DNA from: JBIOWF01 sp044868295
Lineage (GTDB): Bacteria; Actinomycetota; Actinomycetes; Streptosporangiales; Streptosporangiaceae
DNA length: 64,000 bases
NCBI GenBank assembly: GCA_044868295.1
Contig: JBIOWF010000089.1
Coordinates: 1-64,000 of the forward strand
Reading direction: 5' to 3'
Position 1 is the stretch's first letter. Every line of letters starts with the position of its first letter. The translations under genes were made by a program, and so were the position numbers. The notes below the pieces were generated by a model. The model worked only from the letters and a program-made list of their open reading frames with translations, did not search any database and was not told the origin of the DNA. Shown piece after piece: positions 1-7,883 of this stretch.

Positions 1-1241
1 CCGAACTCGTCCAGCGCCAGCGCGCAGCTCACCGTCGCGTAGTACGGCGACGCATGCCATCTGTCCATCCAGCTTCCATCCAGCCGCTGGGCGTCTCTCA
101 ACACCGCGGTCAGCTTCGCGATGACATCGGCGTACCTCGTCGTCGCATTGGGATTTTTGGCGAAATATCGCCCGAAGGCATCTAACACGTGAGCGTTAAC
201 GCTTACGGAGAAGCCTTGCTCCCCTGGCCACGTGCAAAAGTGTGTCTCGGTCTCGAACGCCCACAGGCTCTCCGGCTCGTACGGCACGCCGAGAAGCGCC
301 AGCGCATAGAGCGCTACCGACGTCGTGTCGGCATCCGGAGGCAGCCCGGCACCGGCTGGAGTGCCGGCAGGCCTGATCGCCGCCCTCAGATCCGCCACCA
401 TCTCAGGCGGTACATCAAGAGGGATGCCGGCGCGTGTCAGCCAGCTCAGCACCCAGCCACGCTCGAAGACTGTGATGGGGAGGCCGACGGGAACCGGCCC
501 GCCGTGGCATCGCGCCACTGCCTCCAGATACCGCCGGGCCGGATAATTGGCGTGGAGGAGCGCCCGACCGCCCAACCAAGCGGCGGTGGCAGCCGGAGAT
601 GCCCCAACAGTCCCCATTGGTGTCGGACGTATGCCAGAGGCACCGCCCACCGCATCACCCGCCACCTCCAGCGCATGCAGCAGCTTTTCGGGAACGTCGG
701 CCCCCAATCTGAGCCGTTGCCGGATAGCGGAGAGGAGAGCGTCGCTCATGCCCGCGGGAAGCCGGAGGCGTGTGATCGTCGGCCGAGCATCCTCGGCGAG
801 GTGCTGGTTTATAAGTTCCACAAGGGATGGCACGATCACCTCGATCGCCGGCATATCTGGGAGCGAGGATGCCGGCATCGTGTCCAACCATTGGCCCAGC
901 ACGCGCAAACCCCGGTCGGCCGCCTCAGTGAGGACCCGTGGGTCGGCGGAGGAGTCGCCGCGCGACAGGGACGAAAGAATGGCCTCGGTGGCACTCAGCG
1001 TTGGGACCAGTCCATATCCATCTGGAGCCCCCCAAGAGCCGTCGGACCGTTGGGTGGCGAGCAGGTAGTCCACCCTCTCCGTGTGCCCCGTCAGCCACGG
1101 AGCCAGCGTCACCAGTCGCCCGGTCTCGTAAACGGAGAGCGAAACCTGTCCCCATTGCCGTGACACGAGTCCGGAGACCAGCATGTCGGCCGCTGTTGCC
1201 GCATCTTCCGTTTCAAGCAGCGCGACATCGTCGATACTCAT
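1..1241 (-). CDS. class II diterpene cyclase (CPS-like), 3' part cut by window edge
   Basis: The 413 visible codons read as a class II terpene cyclase, the type that cyclises geranylgeranyl diphosphate to a copalyl-type diphosphate by protonation. A DGSW-type segment near residue 55 resembles the QW/beta-gamma repeat motifs of the family, and DADTT at about residues 303-307 sits where the catalytic DxDD(T) motif is expected, with Thr in place of the fourth Asp. The ATG at 1241 overlaps the stop of the upstream class I synthase gene by 4 nt (ATGA), so the two are translationally coupled; a P450 is the first gene of the operon. The C-terminal part lies outside the window, so intactness cannot be judged. 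Family assignment is firm; the exact product and stereochemistry are unknown. Confidence 0.82.
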   Translation of the reverse strand, partial: MSIDDVALLETEDAATAADMLVSGLVSRQWGQVSLSVYETGRLVTLAPWLTGHTERVDYLLATQRSDGSWGAPDGYGLVPTLSATEAILSSLSRGDSSADPRVLTEAADRGLRVLGQWLDTMPASSLPDMPAIEVIVPSLVELINQHLAEDARPTITRLRLPAGMSDALLSAIRQRLRLGADVPEKLLHALEVAGDAVGGASGIRPTPMGTVGASPAATAAWLGGRALLHANYPARRYLEAVARCHGGPVPVGLPITVFERGWVLSWLTRAGIPLDVPPEMVADLRAAIRPAGTPAGAGLPPDADTTSVALYALALLGVPYEPESLWAFETETHFCTWPGEQGFSVSVNAHVLDAFGRYFAKNPNATTRYADVIAKLTAVLRDAQRLDGSWMDRWHASPYYATVSCALALDEF

Positions 1242-2143
1242 AGGACGCCCCAGTAGTCGGTGACCCCGTAGAACCCGACGTTGTAGCTAATCTGCCGCTC
1301 CAGATAGGTCACCTCATTTGGACAGTAGTCCCCCAGCGGCTGAAGGAGTTTTCGTGAGTTGTCGATGAGATGGTCGATGCACTCGATCACCTGTTCCCGG
1401 CTCACATCGAGCATCTGCACATTCAGATCCCCCCACGTGAGATCCCGATCGTAGGTTGCGAGATCGTTGAGCAGGCGGAGAATGCGCTGAACCTCATCGC
1501 TGACGACCCGGAGCTCGTCGATACGGTCGAGCGCAGCCGGATCCGCGGCGCTGATCCAATACGCAAGGTTGACCACGCTCGATCCGATATTGTCGGCGTT
1601 GTCCAAATACTGGTCGAAGCTAGGAAGGGCGGCCGTAGCATCGGTCGCCCGGGCCGACTTCCAGTCCCACTCACGCGCGCTCGCGATCAGCATCCGCTCG
1701 AGTTGGTCACGCCAAAGATGGCCCCGCGTCGGATACGCGGGTGAAGCGGCCACCTCATCACGAACGTCGGCGAGACACCGCGTCAACGGCGAAACGGGGG
1801 CAGCGCCGTGGGCGACTTCCAAACACTGGCGCGCAATAGTGTCGACATGCTCCCGCGAATCCGCGATGTAGTCGATCTGCCAGTCGAGGGCGAAAAGCCA
1901 GAGCGTTGTGCGGTTCGCGATTCGCAGCAGGTCCACCGTCGAGTGCGGAGAGCCGAACGCGTTGGCCAGAGACACGGCGGCGAAGAGCGTGGCATCGAAC
2001 GGATTACCGGGAAACAGGGTGGAATGGGCTGCCGTGAACTCTTCAAGATCACGCTGGCTCCGCGCGGCCAAGGCACCGACTCTTCCGTACTCCGAAGCCG
2101 CGATCAGCTCGTCGACACTACCGATTCGCGCTGTTTGAGTCAT
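1238..2143 (-). CDS. class I terpene synthase (diterpene synthase-like)
   Basis: A 301-aa protein of the single alpha-domain class I terpene synthase type, which ionises a prenyl diphosphate using Mg2+. The Asp-rich motif is degenerate: DWQID with Asp87 and Asp91 replaces DDxxD. The second metal site is clear: Asn226, Thr230 and Asp234 match the NDxx(S/T)xxx(E/D) pattern. The gene starts 6 nt after the P450 stop and overlaps the class II cyclase start by 4 nt, so the three genes form one operon. The pairing suggests this enzyme takes the bicyclic diphosphate made by the class II enzyme; that is inference from context. A sesquiterpene substrate cannot be excluded from sequence alone. Confidence 0.83.
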   Translation of the reverse strand: MTQTARIGSVDELIAASEYGRVGALAARSQRDLEEFTAAHSTLFPGNPFDATLFAAVSLANAFGSPHSTVDLLRIANRTTLWLFALDWQIDYIADSREHVDTIARQCLEVAHGAAPVSPLTRCLADVRDEVAASPAYPTRGHLWRDQLERMLIASAREWDWKSARATDATAALPSFDQYLDNADNIGSSVVNLAYWISAADPAALDRIDELRVVSDEVQRILRLLNDLATYDRDLTWGDLNVQMLDVSREQVIECIDHLIDNSRKLLQPLGDYCPNEVTYLERQISYNVGFYGVTDYWGVL

Positions 2144-2149
2144 GATCGA

Positions 2150-3508
2150 TCAACCACGGCTAACGGGCACGAAGCTCAACTTGATCTTCTGCTTGGGTCG
2201 CAAAGAAGTGCCCAGCTGGGGAGTTACCGGTTCGCTCGCGTTCAGCACAGGCCGGAACCGGCTCAAGATGCCGGCGACCACGAGTTGCGCCTCCAGCATG
2301 AACAGATGCTGTCCGAGGCACTGGTGCGGTCCACCGCCGAAGGGGAAGTAGGCGTACCGATGCCGACGCTCCTCGTTCTCGGGGGCGAAGCGCTCCGGCT
2401 CGAAGTCGAGCGGACGGTCCCAGAACTCCTCAAGCCGATGCGTGAGATAGGGACTGATCACGACTGTCGATCCGGCCTTGACCATTACACCGCCGATGCT
2501 TTCCGTATCGACGACCCTCCGCGGCAGGAGCCAGCCTGGCGGATACAGACGGAGGATTTCGTACAGGAACATCCTGAGATAGCGGAGGTCAGGCAGATGC
2601 GACAGGCTGAGCGGGTTTTCCCCGACTACCCGATCGATCTCCTCATAGACCTTCGCGGCCTTGTCGGGATGGGCGTCGAGAGCCACCCACACCCAGTTCA
2701 GAGCCGTCGCGGTGGTCTCCGTAGAAGCACCGTACATACTCACGAGATCGTCACGGATCTTCCGGTCGCCGCTTTCGCCGATCTCCCCACTCCTGGCGCG
2801 GCACAGCACCGAGACGACATTGTGATCGTCATCGAGATTTGCGCGAGCCTCCTGAATCCAGGGGTACACGACGTCGTTGATCGTCCGCAGGGCGCGCCAG
2901 AAAGCCCTGTCCCCAGGCAGGGGAAAGTTACTCGGGATGAACGGCAGAATGAGTCGAATCGAGATCCACGTGACGGAGACGTCGTAGGCCGGAATGAGGA
3001 GGGCGATCGCCTCGGCGGAGAGGTTGTCACCGAAGAAGAGACGCACGATCGTCGGGTGCACGATATTGGCCATTCCGGTGACGATGTCGAAGGATTCCTC
3101 CGAGCGAATCGTCGCCTCGATATGCTCGGTGCTGACCTCCAATATGCGCTCGCCAATGGAATTGATGTGCTTCGCGGTAAAGAGCGGTTGTAAGATCCGT
3201 CGACTGGCCTGCCAGCTCTCGCCGTCCGAGAGAATGCCGTCACCCAGCAGCGGGACCAGCGGGTCCCAGAACATACCCTCTCGTACATAGTTTGGCTGGT
3301 TGCCTCTCAGCACGTGCTGGACGTGGTCGGGATGGGTCACGAGGTAGGGCCGGAACGGTCCCATATTGAGCCGGACGATCTCGCCGGCGGCCGCTTTTCC
3401 TGCTCCTTCGAACGCGCTCATCGGGTCGCGTAGATGCTTTGCCAGCAGGCGATAGAAGGGAAGTGTTCTTGGTCCTGGACTCGTCTTTACAGCGGTATCG
3501 GTCGACAT
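2150..3508 (-). CDS. cytochrome P450 of the diterpenoid operon
   Basis: A soluble bacterial P450 of about 452 aa. The heme-binding loop FGGGPHQCLG has its Cys near residue 397; an ExxR motif (EILR) followed by LYPP marks the K helix; the I helix carries an A-S-T-E-T-T segment, with Ser in the place of the usual Gly. The chosen start is the ATG at 3508 (MSTDTAV...); an in-frame extension reaches 3562 but adds residues unlike a P450 N-terminus. First gene of the operon with the class I and class II terpene cyclases, so it most likely hydroxylates the diterpene scaffold. No ferredoxin or reductase gene is visible next to it, so electron partners must come from elsewhere. The substrate is inferred from context only. 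Confidence 0.88.
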   Translation of the reverse strand: MSTDTAVKTSPGPRTLPFYRLLAKHLRDPMSAFEGAGKAAAGEIVRLNMGPFRPYLVTHPDHVQHVLRGNQPNYVREGMFWDPLVPLLGDGILSDGESWQASRRILQPLFTAKHINSIGERILEVSTEHIEATIRSEESFDIVTGMANIVHPTIVRLFFGDNLSAEAIALLIPAYDVSVTWISIRLILPFIPSNFPLPGDRAFWRALRTINDVVYPWIQEARANLDDDHNVVSVLCRARSGEIGESGDRKIRDDLVSMYGASTETTATALNWVWVALDAHPDKAAKVYEEIDRVVGENPLSLSHLPDLRYLRMFLYEILRLYPPGWLLPRRVVDTESIGGVMVKAGSTVVISPYLTHRLEEFWDRPLDFEPERFAPENEERRHRYAYFPFGGGPHQCLGQHLFMLEAQLVVAGILSRFRPVLNASEPVTPQLGTSLRPKQKIKLSFVPVSRG

Positions 3509-3920
3509 CGCGGCTGTCTCCCATGTGGACGGGTGAATTTCGGCAGCACAGACAACGTCCACCTGAGGTGAGATGGGCGCTGCGGGTAGATCAGGGGGCG
3601 GACACGCCGTCGCGTTCGCCCTCTGCGCGGAATGGTTCAGTAGTCGGAACGACGCCTACGATCAGTAGCCGTCGATAACTTCTTGTGTCTTCCACCTCAC
3701 AGCGCACATATCGGAAGGATTGACTCTTCCGACATCTGGAACATCACGGGCGAAGTATCACATGATCAGATACACATGATCAAGGTTGCATAGTGGTGAC
3801 AGTTTTGTCGTCTGGTGGCCGAGATACTGGGATCGGCCATACTTTGCCCCACTTGGGTCTGATATCTGCCGCCCTGACCTGGGCAAACGTGAGGCTGCCG
3901 TGCCACGTGGGGCCAACGCG
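3509..3920. other. intergenic region upstream of the terpenoid operon
   Basis: No convincing gene is seen here. The stretch is more A/T-rich than its surroundings around 3660-3790 and holds the paired TGATCA sites. It presumably contains the promoter of the P450-terpene cyclase operon, but no clear -35/-10 pair could be fixed. Confidence 0.5.
3763..3782. promoter_or_regulatory. paired TGATCA palindromes upstream of the terpene operon
   Basis: Two copies of ACATGATCA, each with a TGATCA palindrome (3763-3768 and 3777-3782), lie 14 bp apart. This is an unusually A/T-rich patch about 255 bp upstream of the P450 start. Spacing and repetition fit a regulator-binding site for the terpenoid operon. 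The distance and the lack of an identified regulator leave this tentative. Confidence 0.3.
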
Positions 3921-3956
3921 AAGAGGGGCCGGACCTTGAGTGGTCCGGCCCCTCTT
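3921..3956 (-). terminator. strong hairpin terminator after the 30-aa membrane peptide gene
   Basis: A perfect 15-bp stem (3921-3935 pairs with 3942-3956) with a 6-nt loop, GC-rich and without a U tract, as is common for actinomycete terminators. It starts 12 nt beyond the stop of the small gene at 3969-4061 and could also insulate the terpene operon. Confidence 0.75.
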
Positions 3957-3968
3957 GCGTTGCTCGGG

Positions 3969-4061
3969 TCAGGCGGTCTTGGTGACCAGGATGGCGATGC
4001 CCAGAAGGATGACGACCGGGATCAGCCACAGCACGACCTCGCCCGCGAATTCCTTGTACAT
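3969..4061 (-). CDS. 30-aa single-pass membrane peptide
   Basis: A 30-codon frame starting MYKEFAGEVV and ending in ILVTKTA. Residues from about 10 to 27 form one hydrophobic helix with a central Pro; acidic residues precede it and a Lys follows. The support is in the signals: AGGGAGAA lies just upstream of the ATG, a TATGCT -10 candidate lies about 40 nt upstream, and a perfect hairpin terminator follows immediately. Third codon positions are mostly G or C. KdpF, a subunit of about 29 aa, came to mind because kdpE and kdpD are next door, but the sequence does not resemble KdpF and no kdpABC is present. Function unknown. Confidence 0.6.
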   Translation of the reverse strand: MYKEFAGEVVLWLIPVVILLGIAILVTKTA

Positions 4062-4463
4062 GCGAACTTCTCCCTCTGGGGCGCGCGAAAGTGACGTCGC
4101 GCCAGCATATTCGGTCGGCGGGAGTGCTCCACAAGCCGCCCCGTGATCCCCCTCACCTCGGTGAACACGGGTGCAAAACGGCGTTCACACGACCGTGCCA
4201 GGATCGCTGGACGCGGCAGGTCATCATCAAGGCCCGGGACCCGTCCGCGTGACCGTCGTACGGCTAGGCCTAGACGGAGTGCTGGTCCTGGCGACGAAGG
4301 CACAACACCGCCGCGGCCGACACCCGTGAACCTGGTCCTGCAGCCACGAGGCCAACTCCCGCCCCACGGCAGCCGGCACGATGGGCCGATCTATACGATC
4401 CTCAGCGAGCCACCATGAGGAATGTATACATTTCCTGCGGCCTGTGGACTCCATGGATGCTCC
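4062..4463. other. intergenic region between the small membrane gene and the kdpE 3' repeat
   Basis: The first 60 nt hold the leader and a possible promoter of the 30-aa peptide gene (minus strand: TTGTGG and TATGCT, about 19 nt apart). From about 4143 to 4460 several short frames exist on both strands, but none combines a ribosome-binding site, coding-like third positions and recognisable similarity. It may be decayed coding DNA; no gene is supported. Confidence 0.4.
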
Positions 4464-4606
4464 CCCGTGCCCACGGCCGGAACGGGTAGCCCACACCGAG
4501 CACTCGGCGGCGGAACGACCACACCCACACCTGGTAGCCCACCCCTGATATGCGGCGGGGGAACGAGTGCCACGGTGCCTACGGCTGGAAGCGATAGCCC
4601 ATGCCG
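4464..4606. repeat. three degenerate tandem copies that include the kdpE 3' end
   Basis: TAGCCCA recurs at 4487, 4535 and 4595, each within a longer related block (Y-C-Y-ACGGC-YGGAA before it in the outer two copies). The copy at 4575-4606 encodes the last codons of KdpE (GMGYRFQP); the copy at 4466-4497 still reads GVGYPFRP in one frame of the minus strand. Spacing is 48 and 60 bp. This looks like duplication of the kdpE 3' end followed by decay. Confidence 0.55.
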
Positions 4607-5247
4607 GGTTCGGTGAGCAGGTGCACGGGGTGGGCGGCGTCGGCCTCCAGTTTCCGGCGTAGCTGCGCCATGTATTGCCGCAGGTAGTGGCTCTCCTTGA
4701 CGTACATCGGCCCCCACACGTCGGTCAACAACTGCCGTTGGCTGATCAACTTGCCGGGGTTACGAACAAGGATCTCCAGCAGGTGCCATTCGGTCGGCGT
4801 GAGCCGTACTCCACCGGAGATGGTCTTGTTGGCCAGGTCCACGATGTGGTCGCCTATCCGCACGTCGGCGAACTCGGCCTCGGGTGCGGCCGTACGCCGG
4901 GTGACGGCCCGGATCCTGGCGAGCAGCTCGTCGACGCCGAACGGCTTGGTCACGTAGTCGTCGGCTCCGGCGTCGAGGGCCCCCACCTTGTCCGCGCTCC
5001 CGGCCCGGCCGGACAGCACGATGATCGGAACGGCGGTCCAGCCGCGCAGCCCCTGGATCACGTCCACGCCGTCCATGTCGGGCAGCCCGAGGTCGAGAAC
5101 GACCAGATCGGGATGCCATTCGGCGGCCTGCCGCAACGCCGCCCCGCCGTCGGGCGCGACCACGACGTCATAGTGGCGGGCGACCAGGTTGATCCGCAGC
5201 GCCCGCAGCAGTTGCGGCTCATCGTCGACGACCAGAATGCGGGTCAT
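4579..5247 (-). CDS. kdpE: KdpE-type response regulator
   Basis: A 222-aa OmpR/PhoB-class regulator: receiver domain (about 1-120) with acidic residues near 8-9, phosphoacceptor Asp52 (VVLDLGLPD) and the conserved Lys in TKPFG, then a winged-helix DNA-binding domain with GMGYRF near the C-terminus. It overlaps the kdpD stop by 4 nt (ATGA), the normal coupling for this pair. In the family it activates kdpFABC under K+ limitation, but no kdpFABC genes lie in the window. The last codons belong to a degenerate tandem repeat that continues downstream. Family assignment is firm; the target genes are not visible. Confidence 0.88.
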   Translation of the reverse strand: MTRILVVDDEPQLLRALRINLVARHYDVVVAPDGGAALRQAAEWHPDLVVLDLGLPDMDGVDVIQGLRGWTAVPIIVLSGRAGSADKVGALDAGADDYVTKPFGVDELLARIRAVTRRTAAPEAEFADVRIGDHIVDLANKTISGGVRLTPTEWHLLEILVRNPGKLISQRQLLTDVWGPMYVKESHYLRQYMAQLRRKLEADAAHPVHLLTEPGMGYRFQP

Positions 5248-7250
5248 TCATCCTCTTCCCTATCCGGTACGGCTGCCGCCCCCGAGTCTTTATCCGGTAC
5301 GGCTGCCGCCCCCGAGCCCATATCGTGCACCTCTCGCGGGTCCCTCTCCGGTACGGCTGCCGCCTTCGCGGAAATCGGCAGCGTGAGAATCATCGTCAGC
5401 CCGCCGCCGGGGGTTTCCTCCGGGACGAGTGTGCCGCCCATGGCCTCGGCCAGTCCTCTTGAAAGAGCCAGGCCGAGGCCGACCCCGGTGTCGCCGCGCC
5501 GGTCGCCGAGCCGCTGGAACGGGAGGAACACCCGCTCGTGGGCTTCGGCGGGGATGCCCGGCCCGCGGTCGACGACGCGGATCTGCACGTGGTCCCCATG
5601 CGAGCCGGCCGTGACGAGCACTTCCCCACCGGCCGGGCTGTAACGGACGGCGTTGGAGATCAGGTTGACCAGGATGCTCTCCAGCAACGCGGGGTCCGCG
5701 ACGACTTCGGGCAGCTCGTCCGGGAGCTTGACGTCGGCGACGGCGCCCGCTTCGTCGATCGCCAGCGGAACGATCTCCTCCAGGGCGACCGGGCTCGGCG
5801 AGACGCCGAGAACTCCGGCCTGGAGCCGGCTCATGTCCAGGAGGTTCGCGATCAGCCGGTTGAGCTTTTCAAGTGATTCCTCCGCGGTGGCCAGCAGTTC
5901 CTTGCGATCTTCGACGCTCCACTCGATGTCGCTGCGCAAGCTCTCCACGGCCGCCTTGGCGGAGGCGAGCGGGCTGCGCAGGTCGTGGCTGACGGCGGCG
6001 AGCAGGGCGGTGCGCATCCGGTCCGCTTCGGCCAGCGGCTTGGCCTGCTCGGCTTCCTCGGCCAGCCGCTGATGGCGCAGCGCGACGGCCGCCTCGGCGC
6101 CGAACGCCTCCAGCACCCTGCGGTCCGCGGCGTCCAGCAGGCGGCCGCGCAGCGCGAGCACCAGCCCCTCGTCGACGACCACGGCGGTGTCGGACCCGGC
6201 CGGGCAGGTGGCCGGGGCGCCTCCCGCGCCGGCGACGATGCGCCACGCGTCCGGGTCGGACTGGTCTCCCGGCCTCGGCGGGGCGTCCGGCCGCCTCTCC
6301 AGTAGCGTGACGGCCGCCAGCCCGAACGTCTCGCGCAGCCGCACGAGGAGGGACGGCAGTGCGGCCTCGCCGCGCAGCACGTGACCTGCCAGCGTGGAGA
6401 GCATCTCGGCCTCCGCGCTGGCCCGCGCGGCTTCACGGGTGCGCCGGGCGGCCAGGTCCACGATCGCGCTGACCGCCCCCGCGACCAGGAGGAAGACGAT
6501 GAGAGCGAGCAGGTTCACCGGGTCGGAGACGAAGAACGTGTGGTAGGGCACGGTGAAGAAGAAATTGAGGAGGGCGAAGCTCAGGACCGCCGCGGTGACC
6601 GCCGGCCACAGGCCGCCCACCAGTGCCACCGCGACGACGGCCAACAGGTAGAGAAGTATCTGGCTTGGATAGCCGAGCGTGTCGCGAGAGCCGTACAGGA
6701 TGGCAGTAAGGGCGGGCAGGCCGAGCCCGGTGAGCAGCCAGCCGCCGACGCGGCGCCGCCTGGGCAGCGCGACGCCGGGACCGGTACGGCGAAGGCCCCC
6801 GCCGACCTCCTCGTGAGTGATCATGTGGACGTCGATCGAGTCCGACCGTGCGACGGTCGTGGTCCCGACTCCCGGGGAGAACATCCGGGCCAATCGGCTC
6901 CGCCGCGACGCGCCGAGAACCAGCTGGGTGGCGTTGGCCCCGGTGGCGAAGTCGAGCAACGCCCGCGGCACGTCATCACCGATCACCTGGTGATAGGTCC
7001 CGCCAAGACTCTCGGTCAGCGCGCGCTGCCTGGCCAAGCTGGCGGGATCCGCGCCGGTGAGCCCGTCCGCCCTGCTGACGTGGACGGCGAGCAGGTCGGC
7101 GCCCCTGGTCCTGGAGGCTATCCGGGCGGCTCTCCTGATCAGCGTTTCACCTTCAGGCCCGCCGGTCAGCGCGACGACGATGCGCTCGCGGGTCTCCCCG
7201 CCGCCGGCGACGCCGTGCTCGGCCCGGTGGCGGTCGAGCTGTTCGTCCAC
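5244..7250 (-). CDS. kdpD: KdpD-type sensor kinase lacking the N-terminal KdpD domain
   Basis: From the proposed GTG at 7250 the protein has 668 aa: a universal-stress-like domain (about 20-150), four membrane segments, a GAF-like region, then HisKA (VSHDLRSPLAS) and HATPase domains (N box VNLISNAVRYSP, then DRGPGIP and GVGLGLALS). Standard KdpD is near 850-900 aa and begins with a roughly 220-aa domain bearing Walker-type motifs; here only its last dozen residues (VDEQLDRHRAEHG) remain at the start. The frame stays open upstream to 7517 but that part is Arg/Ala-rich and unlike KdpD. The C-terminal tail carries three AAAVP(D/E) repeats encoded by near-identical DNA. Kinase and membrane parts look intact, so it may still signal. 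Confidence 0.8.
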   Translation of the reverse strand: MDEQLDRHRAEHGVAGGGETRERIVVALTGGPEGETLIRRAARIASRTRGADLLAVHVSRADGLTGADPASLARQRALTESLGGTYHQVIGDDVPRALLDFATGANATQLVLGASRRSRLARMFSPGVGTTTVARSDSIDVHMITHEEVGGGLRRTGPGVALPRRRRVGGWLLTGLGLPALTAILYGSRDTLGYPSQILLYLLAVVAVALVGGLWPAVTAAVLSFALLNFFFTVPYHTFFVSDPVNLLALIVFLLVAGAVSAIVDLAARRTREAARASAEAEMLSTLAGHVLRGEAALPSLLVRLRETFGLAAVTLLERRPDAPPRPGDQSDPDAWRIVAGAGGAPATCPAGSDTAVVVDEGLVLALRGRLLDAADRRVLEAFGAEAAVALRHQRLAEEAEQAKPLAEADRMRTALLAAVSHDLRSPLASAKAAVESLRSDIEWSVEDRKELLATAEESLEKLNRLIANLLDMSRLQAGVLGVSPSPVALEEIVPLAIDEAGAVADVKLPDELPEVVADPALLESILVNLISNAVRYSPAGGEVLVTAGSHGDHVQIRVVDRGPGIPAEAHERVFLPFQRLGDRRGDTGVGLGLALSRGLAEAMGGTLVPEETPGGGLTMILTLPISAKAAAVPERDPREVHDMGSGAAAVPDKDSGAAAVPDREEDE
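5262..5370 (-). repeat. three near-identical repeats in the kdpD C-terminal tail
   Basis: CCGGTACGGCTGCCGCC occurs at 5264, 5294 and 5348 (plus-strand reading), the first two in a clean 30-bp tandem. They encode AAAVPD/E units in the disordered end of KdpD. The same word appears in the MFS gene near 42785 and 42849. Confidence 0.75.
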
Positions 7251-7577
7251 GGCACCCAGGCTACGACCCGCGCCGTTCGACCTGATCAGCGCGTCAGGTG
7301 AGCGCGAGTCAAGCGCCTCAAGTGGACCCCCCGCGAAGCGCGCCGCATGTGCCCGGCCACACAGCCCAGATGAACGCGTCGCCCCGCGAAGCGGGCCGCA
7401 TGTGCACTCGTCACACGCCAGGCGTCGGGCCCGGGTGGACGCGTCGCCCGCGACGCGTCCCCGCATGTGTGGGACGCTGCTCACCGCGACCCCCAGGCTC
7501 CTTACGGCTTCCACCAAACATGAGCCAATGCGGCTTTATCCCGCTATCGTGCTGATCGCGAACCTGAGGAGGACATG

Positions 7578-7781
7578 ATGAGCGAATACGCGGCGACTTT
7601 CGACCTTGTCGACAGCGATGACGACGGGCTGATCTCGGCGGGGGAACTGGTGCGCCTCATGGAGGTGCTCGGCGAGCAGATCACGACCGAAGGCGCCCAG
7701 GGTGTGATCTCCAGGGTGGACGCCGACGGCGACGGCCTGATCAACCTCGACGAGTTCGGCGCCTGGCTGAGCGCCCGGTGA
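7578..7781 (+). CDS. small EF-hand calcium-binding protein
   Basis: A 67-aa protein made almost entirely of two canonical EF-hand loops: DSDDDGLISAGE near residues 13-24 and DADGDGLINLDE near residues 48-59, each with Asp at 1, 3 and 5, Gly at 6 and Glu at 12. Such small calmodulin-like proteins are known in actinomycetes and probably buffer or sense Ca2+ in the cytoplasm. There are tandem ATGs at 7575 and 7578; the AGGAGG at 7567-7572 is 5 nt from the second, so 7578 is chosen. It is transcribed away from kdpD and towards the end of the giant repeat gene; no operon partner is apparent. Confidence 0.85.
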   Translation: MSEYAATFDLVDSDDDGLISAGELVRLMEVLGEQITTEGAQGVISRVDADGDGLINLDEFGAWLSAR

Positions 7782-7883
7782 CGTTGCTCCGCTTCTAACT
7801 GGAGATCGTCCCACGCGCCCGCCAGGCTCTCGCCTTCCCCGGGACAGGGAAACATCCTGATCAGGTGACCGGCGACCTGGGCC

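Noticed and set aside
189..1163. Long plus-strand frame across the class II cyclase gene
   Set aside because: Arg/Pro-rich shadow of the minus-strand gene, which carries recognisable motifs.
1808..3193. A 461-codon plus-strand frame over the P450 gene
   Set aside because: Antisense shadow; the minus strand encodes a full P450 with a heme-binding loop.
3969..4061. The small membrane peptide as KdpF
   Set aside because: Length fits but the sequence does not resemble KdpF and no kdpABC genes follow.
7250..7517. N-terminal extension of KdpD
   Set aside because: Open frame, but Arg/Ala-rich, repetitive and unlike KdpD; the recognisable protein begins near VDEQLDRHRAEHG.
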